DNA of 43,832 nt, from assembly GCA_002722845.1 (NCBI GenBank), contig PBND01000089.1, forward strand, positions 1 through 43,832, given 5' to 3'. The position numbers and the translations under genes were made by a program. Source of the stretch: Myxococcales bacterium. Its GTDB lineage: Bacteria; Myxococcota; UBA4151. The notes beneath the pieces are model-generated. The model worked only from the letters and a program-made list of their open reading frames with translations. It searched no databases and had not been told where the DNA came from. Numbering within the stretch: position 1 is the stretch's first letter; each line of letters opens with the position of its first letter. Of this stretch, positions 33,035 to 42,100 are shown piece after piece.

Positions 33035-33298
33035 ATGTTGAAGCATTGCATTCTTTTGCTTGGCCTCCTGGTGGCCGGCTCGGCGCATGCGCAGAACGCA
33101 GACGTGTCGCTTGAAGCCGACGCCGAGGCCGGTGAGACCACGGTGCTGACCTTCACTGATGACGATGCGATCGAGGGCTCACTCCGGTCGCCTGATGGGG
33201 AGTTTTTCGAGACTCGAAAGCGCACTCGTCATCGAAATCTCATTCGAATTCGGCGCCATTTCCGCCGGGAGATCCTTCGGGGCGTTCACAGACTTTGA
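33035..33298 (+). CDS. Small exported basic protein (GltF position)
   Basis: The ATG at 33035 gives 87 residues: signal peptide MLKHCILLLGLLVAGSAHAQ (cut after AHA), an acidic spacer (VSLEADAEAG), then a conserved-looking core, VLTFTDDDAIEGSLRSPDGE, and a very basic amphipathic helix (RKRTRHRNLIRIRRHFRREI). The frame runs open further upstream, but a start there would precede the signal peptide. I do not recognise a family. It lies between the TPR lipoprotein and the FHA protein, the place of gltF in Myxococcus. A basic periplasmic peptide could bind membrane or peptidoglycan, or the acidic tails of its neighbours (speculation). Confidence 0.55.
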   Translation: MLKHCILLLGLLVAGSAHAQNADVSLEADAEAGETTVLTFTDDDAIEGSLRSPDGEFFETRKRTRHRNLIRIRRHFRREILRGVHRL

Positions 33299-33319
33299 TG
33301 GTCCGAGGGCGAGGCAAGC

Positions 33320-35116
33320 TTGGCTAAGCGTTTCATCTTCACAGTGGTTGTTCCCCAGGGGCAAGAACGCCGCGTTGAGTTCGTCGGTGAGTCGGCGACG
33401 ATCGGTCGTCTAAGCACCGCTGATATCCGTGTCCACGATGCCACGGTGAGCCGCCTCCATGCCCGTGTGTACGTTGCGGAATCCGGAGTGTTACGAGTGG
33501 AATCTACCGGTGGAGCCGGTGGGATGATGCTCAACGGGCAAGTCACGGAGGATGGTGAACTGGTCCCCGGGACCGTCATCGCCCTGGGCCGATCTGAGGT
33601 CACCTACGTTGGTGAAGAAGATGCCGTCGATTCTGTCGTGGCAAGCACTCGCCTCAGCGATGTTTTCGAAGCCTCCCCAGATGTTCGTGCCGCCCACGAG
33701 CAGATGGAACAGCGCAAGCGTTCAGACACCCATCGGGTTCAGCCGCCCCTCACCGAAGCATCGACAGGGGCGGGGACAGGCCCTGTGGATCGGGAAACCA
33801 GTGTCGTCCTGGTCGATATGGAAGAGCCTATCTCCAGTGACAACGCCCAACTTGAGATTAACCTGAGTTGGCAGGATCGACAGATCACCCTCGAGCACTT
33901 CGAGACGGGGCCGATCCGAGTGGGCCAGGAACTGGAGATTCCCATCGACGAAGCGTCGCTGCAAGGCATGACGCTCTTCGATCGAAGCCCGAGTGGCTGG
34001 TTTGTGACCGTTCTGCCGCAGATGAACTGGCGGCCCAAGGGCGCCCCAACTCCGGTGGATGTCGCCTCGGTCCAGGGGAGCTTCCAAGGGCCCAGCGGCC
34101 CCGCGGCACCGATCGGTGTCCATGACGCTGGTGAGATGCAACTTGGCGAGATTAAGCTCAGCTATCGACTCGTCGCGCCGGGCCACGTGATCCCCATCGC
34201 CTACTTCAGCCAGATCAATTTCAATCTCATCAACTTGATGCTGTTGAGTTTCCTGGCCCATGCCGCCCTTCTCATCGCCTTCAGTTTGCACCCACCCCAG
34301 GTCAAAACCTTGGAAGAATGGTTGACCGAGCGCCCGAATCGCTTCGCTCGTCTCATTGTGGAGCCAAAGAAGGAGAAGAAACAGAAGAAGAAGGTGGCCA
34401 AAGCCCGCAAGGTGGAAGGCAAGAAGAAGGACAAACCCAAGGCAGGCAGTGACGAGGGCAAACAGAAGCCGAAAGAAAAGGCGGCAAAGAGTCAGGCCAC
34501 AGAGGAAGACGTCAAAGCGGTCGAAAAGAAGTTAGCGACCCTGTTTGGTGATTCCCAGGGAGCAGCTTCGAAGGTGTTGGGTGATGGCGCGCCAGATATC
34601 ACTCGAGCCCTTGGGGAGATCGCCGGTGAAGACCCTCTTGCCGGCTTGGTTGGCTTGCAGACATCAGGCCGGGCAAATAACGATGGGCGCTTGGTCGACA
34701 CCCGCTTGAAAACCCGGGGGAGAGCTGGCGGTAACCGGAACTACGGCGCGGATCTCGCCAAGCTAAAAAAGAAGAAGAAGGTCGATATCGCAGTGAGTTC
34801 AGGGCCGGCCGATGTCCGGGGCGCCCTGGATCCAGAGGTCGTTCGACGGGTCGTGCGCCGTCACCGGGCTCAGATCAAGTATTGCTATGAGTTAGAGCTT
34901 CTTCGGACCCCCGGTTTAGAGGGTAAGGTCCAAGTGCAATGGGTGATCGGACCCGATGGTCGAGTCAACCGAACGAAGATCACCAGTACGACCATGAAGA
35001 GTGCGAACGTGGAGGCCTGTATTCAGCGTAAGATCCGTACGTGGGTCTTCGATCAGCCGAAGGGGGGTGGGATCGTTGTCGTGAATTGGCCCTTCTTCTT
35101 TAAGGAGGCCGGCTGA
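33320..35116 (+). CDS. FHA domain - membrane helix - AgmX/PglI (TonB-like) C-terminal domain protein
   Basis: 598 residues, TTG start with GAGG upstream. An N-terminal cytoplasmic FHA domain (about 15-95) keeps the phosphothreonine-binding pattern: GESATIGRLSTADIRVHDAT, SRLHARV and the NG of MLNGQV. A second beta-rich region follows (about 155-280), then one membrane helix (about 303-325, NLMLLSFLAHAALLIAFSL). A Lys/Ala-rich periplasmic rod (about 345-395) leads to the C-terminal domain (504-597): DPEVVRRVVRRHRAQIKYCY, KVQVQWVIGPDGRVNRTKI and GGGIVVVNWPFFFK, which is the AgmX/PglI C-terminal domain. This is the architecture expected of GltG/NfsG. It would read a phosphorylated protein in the cytoplasm and contact outer-membrane partners through the periplasm. 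Its stop overlaps the next ATG by one base. Confidence 0.88.
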   Translation: MAKRFIFTVVVPQGQERRVEFVGESATIGRLSTADIRVHDATVSRLHARVYVAESGVLRVESTGGAGGMMLNGQVTEDGELVPGTVIALGRSEVTYVGEEDAVDSVVASTRLSDVFEASPDVRAAHEQMEQRKRSDTHRVQPPLTEASTGAGTGPVDRETSVVLVDMEEPISSDNAQLEINLSWQDRQITLEHFETGPIRVGQELEIPIDEASLQGMTLFDRSPSGWFVTVLPQMNWRPKGAPTPVDVASVQGSFQGPSGPAAPIGVHDAGEMQLGEIKLSYRLVAPGHVIPIAYFSQINFNLINLMLLSFLAHAALLIAFSLHPPQVKTLEEWLTERPNRFARLIVEPKKEKKQKKKVAKARKVEGKKKDKPKAGSDEGKQKPKEKAAKSQATEEDVKAVEKKLATLFGDSQGAASKVLGDGAPDITRALGEIAGEDPLAGLVGLQTSGRANNDGRLVDTRLKTRGRAGGNRNYGADLAKLKKKKKVDIAVSSGPADVRGALDPEVVRRVVRRHRAQIKYCYELELLRTPGLEGKVQVQWVIGPDGRVNRTKITSTTMKSANVEACIQRKIRTWVFDQPKGGGIVVVNWPFFFKEAG

Positions 35117-35649
35117 TGGCGCGCTTGCTGGTGGTCGGATCGCTCCTTTTATCGAGCTTTCCTGCCCGCGCTGACTGGCGGGAGCGTTCAGGCATCGATG
35201 TTTTCGTTCAGCCCCTGCTGGGCCTTCCCGTCGGGACCTTGGGGGGGCGGGGCTTTGCCCCAGGCGGGGGCTTTCGTTTGGCTGTGGGTCATTTTGATCG
35301 CCTCAAGCAGCGGGCGAGTCGTTTCGAGTTGACCTACGATGGCTACAGCGGCTCCGCTGTGTCGCCGCAAACCGGCGATTTCTTTCAGATGAGTGCGGCC
35401 ATTGGCCTTGGTTTGCAGTTCAAGTTGAAGGACCGCTGGATCGGTCAGCCCTCTGGAAGTTTGGGCTTTAGTCTGGCGCAAGCTGGCCTAGAACCTGTGG
35501 GGGGTGTTTTTGGTTCTGGAGGCTTTGCCCTCTTAAAGCGGGCCCGGCTGCGGCATGTGCATTATGGGGTGGAAGCCCATGGAGGTTGGTGGCTTGGAGC
35601 CGGTGGTGGATTTATCCGAGCAGGACCGATCATCCGATGGCAACGCTGA
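35116..35649 (+). CDS. Small outer-membrane beta-barrel-like protein (GltH position)
   Basis: 177 residues with a signal peptide (MARLLVVGSLLLSSFPARA). The mature part has alternating beta strands rich in Gly and aromatics (GIDVFVQPLLGLPVGTLGG, GFRLAVGHFDRLKQRASRFE, MSAAIGLGLQFKLKDRW, YGVEAHGGWWLGAGGGFIRA) and ends in a short strand, IIRWQR, typical of a small outer-membrane barrel of about eight strands. It starts in the TGATG junction with the FHA gene and overlaps the next gene by 13 bases. In Myxococcus gltH, also a barrel, follows gltG, so both order and type agree. Sequence family not recognised. Confidence 0.62.
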   Translation: MARLLVVGSLLLSSFPARADWRERSGIDVFVQPLLGLPVGTLGGRGFAPGGGFRLAVGHFDRLKQRASRFELTYDGYSGSAVSPQTGDFFQMSAAIGLGLQFKLKDRWIGQPSGSLGFSLAQAGLEPVGGVFGSGGFALLKRARLRHVHYGVEAHGGWWLGAGGGFIRAGPIIRWQR

Positions 35650-37346
35650 GCCCCCTCCTTCAGTTACTCACCCACGCCGAGGCCACCGAGTCTCTCGCCG
35701 ATCCCTCGGCCTATGCCGAGTTGGGGGAGAAGGCCGCTGAATTGGGGCAGTGGGCGCTGGCCTACAAAGCCTTTCAGTTCGCCCGGCGCCGGGGACAGCA
35801 TCGTCGGCCCTCGGAAACCGAGTGGCGAGTGCTCATGGACTACGAACATCTGGCGGCCCTGATCGACCGGGCCTCCGAGTACCAACGGCTCGATCTGTTG
35901 GAGTGGGTTTGTGCCAACTACGCAGGCCACCCTGACTTGCATGCCCAAGCGGTCAGCGCCTCCTATGCGCTCAATGAGTTCGGGCGTCCCACCACCTTGG
36001 ATCGGATGGAGCGCCAGGCCCATCCAAGCGAGGCCGTCGCCATCGAAAGATACCTCGAAGGAGAGAGGCTTTGGCTCGGTTGGGGCTTACGCTGCCTGGG
36101 CGCCTGCTTCGCCGATCGCATCCTTCGTCTCGGTTTGCAGGGGATCCATCCCTTCGATGAGGATGTAGAGAAACTGGCCCATTGGGTCGAGATGATCGAG
36201 GGCGCTGAAGCAGCGGTTCCTTACTATCGGGCCCTCTACCAGGCGGGTCTCGGGGGGGACGGGCTGCGGTTGGCGCTGGTGATGGGGGCTGCCCGAGAAA
36301 ATCGTACACTCGCTCTTGAAGCCACCCAGTCGGCCGAGGAACGAAGCCGTTTGGGCCTATGGGTTCTGCAGCGGGGCCTGGAGCCTGGCTTGGACCGCCG
36401 CTGGCTCCAGGATCTCGACGAGGCGGACCTAGAGACCTTGATCGCCCAAGAGGCGGAACGGCTTGCAGCGGGACAAGAGGCGCGAGTACGGGCCGACGAT
36501 CTTCGCTTTTCCCCCGATTTGGCCGGTCGGTTCCAGGCTTTGTATTTGGCCCACGGTCAGTTGGCCGAAGTGATCGCTTGCCTCGAGATCCGCCTGCCCC
36601 ATGCGGAACCGGAGATCCGTCCACTCCTGCTTCGGATGCAAGCGAGCCTCTATCGTGATCTGGGTCGTGACGAGTTGGCCCAGCGGGTTGTCCTCGATGC
36701 CCTGGCGCTCGACCCGGCCGATGCCTCGACCGTTGATCTGGTGCTGGAGTTTGCCGGTCAGATGAAGCGTTTTGAGGTGTTTTCCCAGGCGCTGATTCAG
36801 CACGCTCGAGCATCGAAGTCGGCCAGCCTCATGCTCGCGGGCGCAACGCTCGCTGCACCCCACCAAGTGACGTTGATTCTGGAGGAGTTGGCTGGCTTCG
36901 AACTGCCGGTCGACGATTTGATCGACCTCGCTGTGGGCTGCGAGCAGCGGGCCTTGGGGCTTGGGCTGTTGGCTGAACTGGCGGAGGTTGGCCGCTTGGG
37001 TCTCGAGCAGCATCTCGCTGTCGCTCGGGATCTGGTCAGCATGGCTCGCGGTGACGGGGAGATGCTGGAACAGGCCCTGCGTTTGCTCGACCAGTTACCC
37101 GAGGAAGAGGAGCGTGCTCAGCGGCTTCGTGTCTCTGCACTCTTGGAACTTGGCCGAGGCCATGAAGCCCTGATTTTGATGCACGAAGGGGATTTTCCCA
37201 AAGAGGGTGCTTGGGCGATCCATCGGGCCCGGGCGCTGATGCAGGTCGGGGAGCGCACCGAAGCAGGTCAACTTCTTGAATCGGCCGATGCCGCCGGTAG
37301 TGTGGCGGCTCGCGGCCTGTTGGAACGACTCCGGGAGTCGAAGTGA
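35637..37346 (+). CDS. Cytoplasmic helical-repeat protein, first part of a GltI/AgmK-like scaffold
   Basis: The ATG at 35637 gives 569 residues (MATLSPLLQLLTHAEATES); starting earlier would only extend the overlap with the barrel gene. There is no signal peptide or membrane helix, so it is cytoplasmic. The whole length is alpha-helical repeat of degenerate TPR type, clearest at LYLAHGQLAEVIACLEIRLP, LLRMQASLYRDLGRDELAQR, VLDALALDPADASTVDLVLE and ALLELGRGHEALILMHEGDF. It runs into the next, much larger repeat gene (GTGA overlap). In Myxococcus the gltI (agmK) gene encodes one very long TPR protein; here the function may be split in two. Confidence 0.62.
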   Translation: MATLSPLLQLLTHAEATESLADPSAYAELGEKAAELGQWALAYKAFQFARRRGQHRRPSETEWRVLMDYEHLAALIDRASEYQRLDLLEWVCANYAGHPDLHAQAVSASYALNEFGRPTTLDRMERQAHPSEAVAIERYLEGERLWLGWGLRCLGACFADRILRLGLQGIHPFDEDVEKLAHWVEMIEGAEAAVPYYRALYQAGLGGDGLRLALVMGAARENRTLALEATQSAEERSRLGLWVLQRGLEPGLDRRWLQDLDEADLETLIAQEAERLAAGQEARVRADDLRFSPDLAGRFQALYLAHGQLAEVIACLEIRLPHAEPEIRPLLLRMQASLYRDLGRDELAQRVVLDALALDPADASTVDLVLEFAGQMKRFEVFSQALIQHARASKSASLMLAGATLAAPHQVTLILEELAGFELPVDDLIDLAVGCEQRALGLGLLAELAEVGRLGLEQHLAVARDLVSMARGDGEMLEQALRLLDQLPEEEERAQRLRVSALLELGRGHEALILMHEGDFPKEGAWAIHRARALMQVGERTEAGQLLESADAAGSVAARGLLERLRESK

Positions 37347-40300
37347 GCGACCCGCTGCAGGAACTCAGCGACTGGCTCGACCGTCCTGAGCAATCGGTGC
37401 TCGGACCCAAGGTTGTATTGGATGCTGTGAAGATTGAGCCCCCGGAAGGGCGCAGCGAGCTGCTCGACGGCTTATGGTCGCGTTTGCAGGGCACCGGCCT
37501 CGCTCTTGAACTGGCCAATCAACTGGACGAATGGGCCCAGGAGTCGCCCGAAGCCCGAGCGGATGCATTGGCTGCCCAGACCCTCATCCGGGCCCACGCC
37601 CCCGGCGCACTCATCGAAAATGCTTGGCTACGGGAATTGCGACGGCAAGGCCCGGAGCAGTTGGATTGGCGATGGTTTGCCGAACGGGCATCGAGTGTGG
37701 CCCTTGTCGAGGCCGCCGCTCTTGGGGAGCGCCTCGACCAAGAGGGACGACGGGTGGTGGCTTCGGCCTTACTGTCCCGTCGTCGGGATGAGTTGTTCGA
37801 TTTGGTTGAATCGGTTGGTGTGGCTGCCTGCGGCCTCGATCATCATGGCCTGGCCCGTGCTTTTGGTGGCCGGTCTTTGGCTCGGCTCTCGGAACCAGAC
37901 GACGACATCCTCGCCCTGGAGGTCCTTCGGCTCCGCTACGAGGGCGGAGATGAGACCGCATGTGCCCATGCCCTGCGCCGGTTGGCCGGGATGGACAGCC
38001 CCTCGCAGCAGCATGAAATGGTGGCTGGCTGGCTGATCCAAGAGGGGCAGCGTGGCGAAGCCATGGATCTTTTGCGTTCCTCCATCAGCGATCAGTCGCT
38101 CCGCTTGCTCTGGGAAGAGGCGCAATGGGTCGAGATCACAGAACGTCTTGAGTCCGTCGCTGAGCGGAGCGAGTCACAGACTGTCTTCTTGGCCCGGGCC
38201 CTCTCTGAGTCGGGCAAAGGGGTGGCCACCGCGCTGTTGGAAGACGCGCCTGGGCCTGAGGCCTATCGACTTAAAGTGGGTCTGGCTTTGGAGGAGGGGC
38301 GATCGGAAGGGCTCGCTAATCTACTTAAAGAGGGGCGTGATCATGGTCTCGATGGTGACCGGGCCTGGATGGCTTTTCTGCTTCTTGATGGCCCCCACCC
38401 GAAGATTGCCAGCGAGCTGGTCATCGACCAACTAGAACATGGTCCGAGCCCGGCTGCTCTCGATCGGTTGGTGGCTGCCTGTCCCCGTCGAGAGGATCAG
38501 GTTCGTGTGCTCGAGCACCTATTGAACCAGGAGCCGACGCCTGAGCGGTGGGAAAATCGCTTAGAACTTGCGGAGGCAAAGACGCGTCCGGGGCTATTGG
38601 CCAGACGGGCGTTGTGGTGGGATGATGATCGAGAGGCCTTGGCCGATCTGCGGGCGGCGGGTCAGGCCGGGCGCTCGGCTTCTGAGCAGTTGGATCTCGT
38701 CGGCCGGCTCTTGGTCAAGCACCCCCAGGCCATGGCCCTGGCCGATGAGTTGGTTCACCTGGGCTTGCGCACCCAGGACCTGGGGGCAGTCGTCCATCCT
38801 TGTCTAGAAGCGGCGCGACGTCAGGCTGCGGTCGGTGGTGCCCGCCTGATCGCTCGAATCGGCGGTAAGCTCGTGGGCTGCGGTGCAACCCAGCAATTGG
38901 GTGTCTTGCTTTCTGAAGCCCGTGGCTTGGCGCCAGACTTGCCCGAGGTGATCGCTTTGTGGGCTGCGGTGGACGCGGAGGAGGGCGATCTCGCCGCGGC
39001 CCGCACACGCTTGATCGCTGCCGCATTGGAGCGCCCCAGCGACAAAGCCGGTGAAACCCTGGCCCTTTTGGCCCTCGATTACATGGAGCCAGCGGATCCT
39101 GGGACCGTCTCCTTGGCTCGCTTGTGGCCCCAGCAGCATCGCTTGGTTGAGGCCTATTGCGAAGCGAGGTTGGCGAAAGGGGAGTCCCTAGAGTTATCGA
39201 TCCTGTCCCAAGTCCGTGGCATGCCAGCCGACCTCCTTAGAAGTCTATGGCTGCGGGGCCTGGAAGGGGATCCCGCAGAGCTTGCAGCGACGGTCGAATT
39301 ATCCGATGGCGAAGCCCTGGACCAACTGGTTCGTCATGGCATCGACCAGCGGGCGCTTGGCTTCCTACGGCGTTTGGCAAGTCGCCTGCCGGATCCGGAT
39401 CACGCTCTGTTAGACTGGGCGAAGCGGTCGTTGGACGTGGGGCGCCCGCAGTTAGCCTACGACCTGGTCGTCGGTGAGCCTGAGGCTCGGGGCAAAGAGG
39501 AACTCGAGCTGCTCCTCCATGCCCTCTCTCTCGGTGCGAAGGCCGATGAAGACCGGCTGTACCGGGAGGGGCTGAGGGCCCTTGAGTTGGAGATCGACAG
39601 CGACCACTTGATCGAACTCGTTCTCCGTTTGGGCGGGCGCCGGGATCTCTTGAAGCCGCTCCTCAAGCGGAACCCGGAGCGCATCGAATTGATCTCCTTG
39701 TGCCGAGACCATGCACCGGAGTTATTGAAGTCGATCCAATCCCCCGTGGTTTCCGCTGCGCTCTGTCAGCCCGGTCAGGCGGTCAACACAGTGGATCTCG
39801 TCTTCGGTCAGGCGGCCGAAGCCATTGGGCGACATCCTCTTTTACTGGTTTGGTGGGCCGAGTGCGTCCCCGACCGGGAGGTGCGGCTGCTGATGGAAGC
39901 GGCCGAAGCCAATCCGGGGCCCTGGGGAGCGCAGCAGTTGCTGCGAGTGGCACGCAGTCAGGTGGGTGAACAACGGGGCGATGCGGTGACAACCCTTCGA
40001 GCTGCTCTCGACATGAACAGCGACTCCGTGCCGGTCCGCCGTGCTCTGTCCGACTTGCTGCGGGAAGACCAGCCGGAAGCAGCCCTGGAGTTGTTGGAGC
40101 CCGTGTTGCGAGGGCCAGACCGGGATCAAAGTGATCTGTATCGTTTGGCCCGATTGAGTCATCGCTTGGAGGACTTTGAGGCCTCGGCCAATGCCTTTGA
40201 GCAGGCCGGCGTCCCGAGTCGTTTGGACCTGCTCCAAGAAGCAATCCCGGTGTTTGCCAAGTTGGGCCGGAATGAGGTCGCACGCGTCTGGATCCGGGAG

Positions 40301-42100
40301 TTGATCCGGTTTTGGGGGGAGGGGCTGAGTCGGACCGAGTTGGCCTTGGAGTACACCCGGCTCGCACGGGTTGAGTTGAATCTCAGTGCGCTGGAGGTGG
40401 CCCAGGCCTGTGCCCGTCGAGCGATGGAGTTGGATGAGACCAGTCCGGAGGCGACGGAACTTCTTGGGCGCACCTTGTTGGAGAGTGATGAGCACTTTGA
40501 TGAGGGGCTCCAACTCCTCGAGGAGGCAGCCCGCCGCTGCCCTCGTCGCAGACGAGCCGAGTTGCTTGCCGAAGTGGGCATGTTGTCCGAAGACCCCTGG
40601 CACCGGGCCGACCTTTTGGAAGAGGCCCGCCGTCTCGGGCTGGCCCTGGGCTCCTCCCAGTTGTATTGCCTTGCCGAAGCGCTCAACCGGACGGCCCGTC
40701 GGGAAGAAGCCCTTGAGATGATCGAGGCGGCTGTGGACTGTTGCGAAGAGCCCGCGACCCAGCGGCAGTATCTCGTTTGGATGGGGGATTTGGCCTTCCG
40801 TAAGTTGCAACGCCTGGAGCCGGCCTTGAAGGCTTGGCAGCGGGCGCTGCGGGCCGATCCACGGGATGAGGAGGTCCTTCATCGGGTGACTGCTGCCTGC
40901 CAGGAGAGCAGTCGTTATGAAGAGCTCGTCGACACCCTGGTGCGGGTGATCGAGCATGAGCATGACGATGAGCGCCGGCACCGGCTCTGGCAGCGGGTGG
41001 CCGAGACCGCTGATGAGCATCTCACTCGCCCGGATTTAGCCGCTCGCGCTTATGGAGAGATGCTTCAGATTCGAGACTCGATTCCACTGCGGGAGCAGTT
41101 GGCAGCCCGCTTGGTCGACGAAGGCAAGGGGGATGAAGCTCAACAGGTGCTCCTCGAGGCCTGGACACGCCAACGTCTCAGTGAAGCGGGGGCGACGCTG
41201 CTGTGCCGTAGCCTTGAGTTGGGGGGGCGGACGCGCCAAGCCCTTGCGGTTGACGACGTGGAACGTTTGCGAGGTCGGTCGGGCCAGCGCGATGAACAAC
41301 GCCATGCGTGGCTCGAAACCTTGGAGCAACCGGAGCCCCTTTCGGTGACCGAGTTGCGAAGTTTGATGCCCCAGATTCTCCGGGATGATGCGGGACAACA
41401 TCTTGCGGAAGCATGGAGCGTGGTTCACCCCTTGGTGAAACAGGATCCAAGCCGGACTGGGGGGTGGCTCAAGCGCCGACGGCAACTGATGGATGAAGGA
41501 GATGAACGCCTCATCACTCGCTCCTTCTACCAAGTCGGGCGCCTCTTTCGGCAGCCTGAAACAAGTCTCTACTTGGAGCCGGGAAGCAGTGACGGGGTTG
41601 CGGTCCTACCGGCCCAGCCGCTCTGTCTGGTGGTGGGTAGTCAGGCGCCACTGCTCCGTGTGGACGATCCTGCGGTCGTTCGTTTTCATGTGGCGCGCAT
41701 GATGATGATGACTCGCCCAGAGGTGGCGCTGCTGACCCTGCTCGGTTTGGAGCGAACTCAGGATTTATGTGCGGCGATCGGGCTGAGGGCCACGGTGGTC
41801 AGCCAGCGTCGTGTCGCCCAATGGCGGGCCCTGCTCAGTGGTGGCCTGGAGTTCCGGCTCCGGCGATCCTTGGACCACCTACCGATGCAGCACATGGTTC
41901 GTTTGGCTGCCGCCGCAGAAATGATGTCTCTGCGGGCCGGTTTAATCGCCGCTGGCGCGTTGAATCTCTCGCTCGACCTGGCCTTGCAGGGAGAACCTGT
42001 CTTGGCTCGTCTGGATCAAACGGAATTAGTCCATAGCTTGGGCCGTTTCTGGGCCCGAAGTGGATTGGCCTATCGAATCGGGGAGGTGCGAAGTGGTTGA
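37343..42100 (+). CDS. Very large cytoplasmic TPR protein, second part of a GltI/AgmK-like scaffold
   Basis: 1585 residues from the GTG at 37343, coupled to the preceding stop. No signal peptide or membrane helix. Continuous alpha-helical repeats; many are degenerate (about 50-950), with clear TPRs in the later part: QACARRAMELDETSPEATEL, LGRTLLESDEHFDEGLQLLE, LAEALNRTARREEALEMIEA and KAWQRALRADPRDEEVLHRV. The last 200 residues form a different, mostly helical domain (RSFYQVGRLFRQPETSLYLE, CLVVGSQAPLLRVDDPAVVR, HVARMMMMTRPEVALL) that I do not recognise; a similar end would be the best marker for finding relatives. Leu is about 15 percent. A scaffold role on the inner face of the envelope is inferred from the type and from its neighbours. 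Its end overlaps the next gene by eight bases. Confidence 0.7.
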   Translation: MSDPLQELSDWLDRPEQSVLGPKVVLDAVKIEPPEGRSELLDGLWSRLQGTGLALELANQLDEWAQESPEARADALAAQTLIRAHAPGALIENAWLRELRRQGPEQLDWRWFAERASSVALVEAAALGERLDQEGRRVVASALLSRRRDELFDLVESVGVAACGLDHHGLARAFGGRSLARLSEPDDDILALEVLRLRYEGGDETACAHALRRLAGMDSPSQQHEMVAGWLIQEGQRGEAMDLLRSSISDQSLRLLWEEAQWVEITERLESVAERSESQTVFLARALSESGKGVATALLEDAPGPEAYRLKVGLALEEGRSEGLANLLKEGRDHGLDGDRAWMAFLLLDGPHPKIASELVIDQLEHGPSPAALDRLVAACPRREDQVRVLEHLLNQEPTPERWENRLELAEAKTRPGLLARRALWWDDDREALADLRAAGQAGRSASEQLDLVGRLLVKHPQAMALADELVHLGLRTQDLGAVVHPCLEAARRQAAVGGARLIARIGGKLVGCGATQQLGVLLSEARGLAPDLPEVIALWAAVDAEEGDLAAARTRLIAAALERPSDKAGETLALLALDYMEPADPGTVSLARLWPQQHRLVEAYCEARLAKGESLELSILSQVRGMPADLLRSLWLRGLEGDPAELAATVELSDGEALDQLVRHGIDQRALGFLRRLASRLPDPDHALLDWAKRSLDVGRPQLAYDLVVGEPEARGKEELELLLHALSLGAKADEDRLYREGLRALELEIDSDHLIELVLRLGGRRDLLKPLLKRNPERIELISLCRDHAPELLKSIQSPVVSAALCQPGQAVNTVDLVFGQAAEAIGRHPLLLVWWAECVPDREVRLLMEAAEANPGPWGAQQLLRVARSQVGEQRGDAVTTLRAALDMNSDSVPVRRALSDLLREDQPEAALELLEPVLRGPDRDQSDLYRLARLSHRLEDFEASANAFEQAGVPSRLDLLQEAIPVFAKLGRNEVARVWIRELIRFWGEGLSRTELALEYTRLARVELNLSALEVAQACARRAMELDETSPEATELLGRTLLESDEHFDEGLQLLEEAARRCPRRRRAELLAEVGMLSEDPWHRADLLEEARRLGLALGSSQLYCLAEALNRTARREEALEMIEAAVDCCEEPATQRQYLVWMGDLAFRKLQRLEPALKAWQRALRADPRDEEVLHRVTAACQESSRYEELVDTLVRVIEHEHDDERRHRLWQRVAETADEHLTRPDLAARAYGEMLQIRDSIPLREQLAARLVDEGKGDEAQQVLLEAWTRQRLSEAGATLLCRSLELGGRTRQALAVDDVERLRGRSGQRDEQRHAWLETLEQPEPLSVTELRSLMPQILRDDAGQHLAEAWSVVHPLVKQDPSRTGGWLKRRRQLMDEGDERLITRSFYQVGRLFRQPETSLYLEPGSSDGVAVLPAQPLCLVVGSQAPLLRVDDPAVVRFHVARMMMMTRPEVALLTLLGLERTQDLCAAIGLRATVVSQRRVAQWRALLSGGLEFRLRRSLDHLPMQHMVRLAAAAEMMSLRAGLIAAGALNLSLDLALQGEPVLARLDQTELVHSLGRFWARSGLAYRIGEVRSG

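Noticed and set aside
39842-41020. Long open frame on the minus strand inside the large TPR gene
   Set aside because: It is antisense to a continuous coding region with consistent repeats, has no ribosome-binding site or recognisable motif, and is explained by codon bias at high GC.
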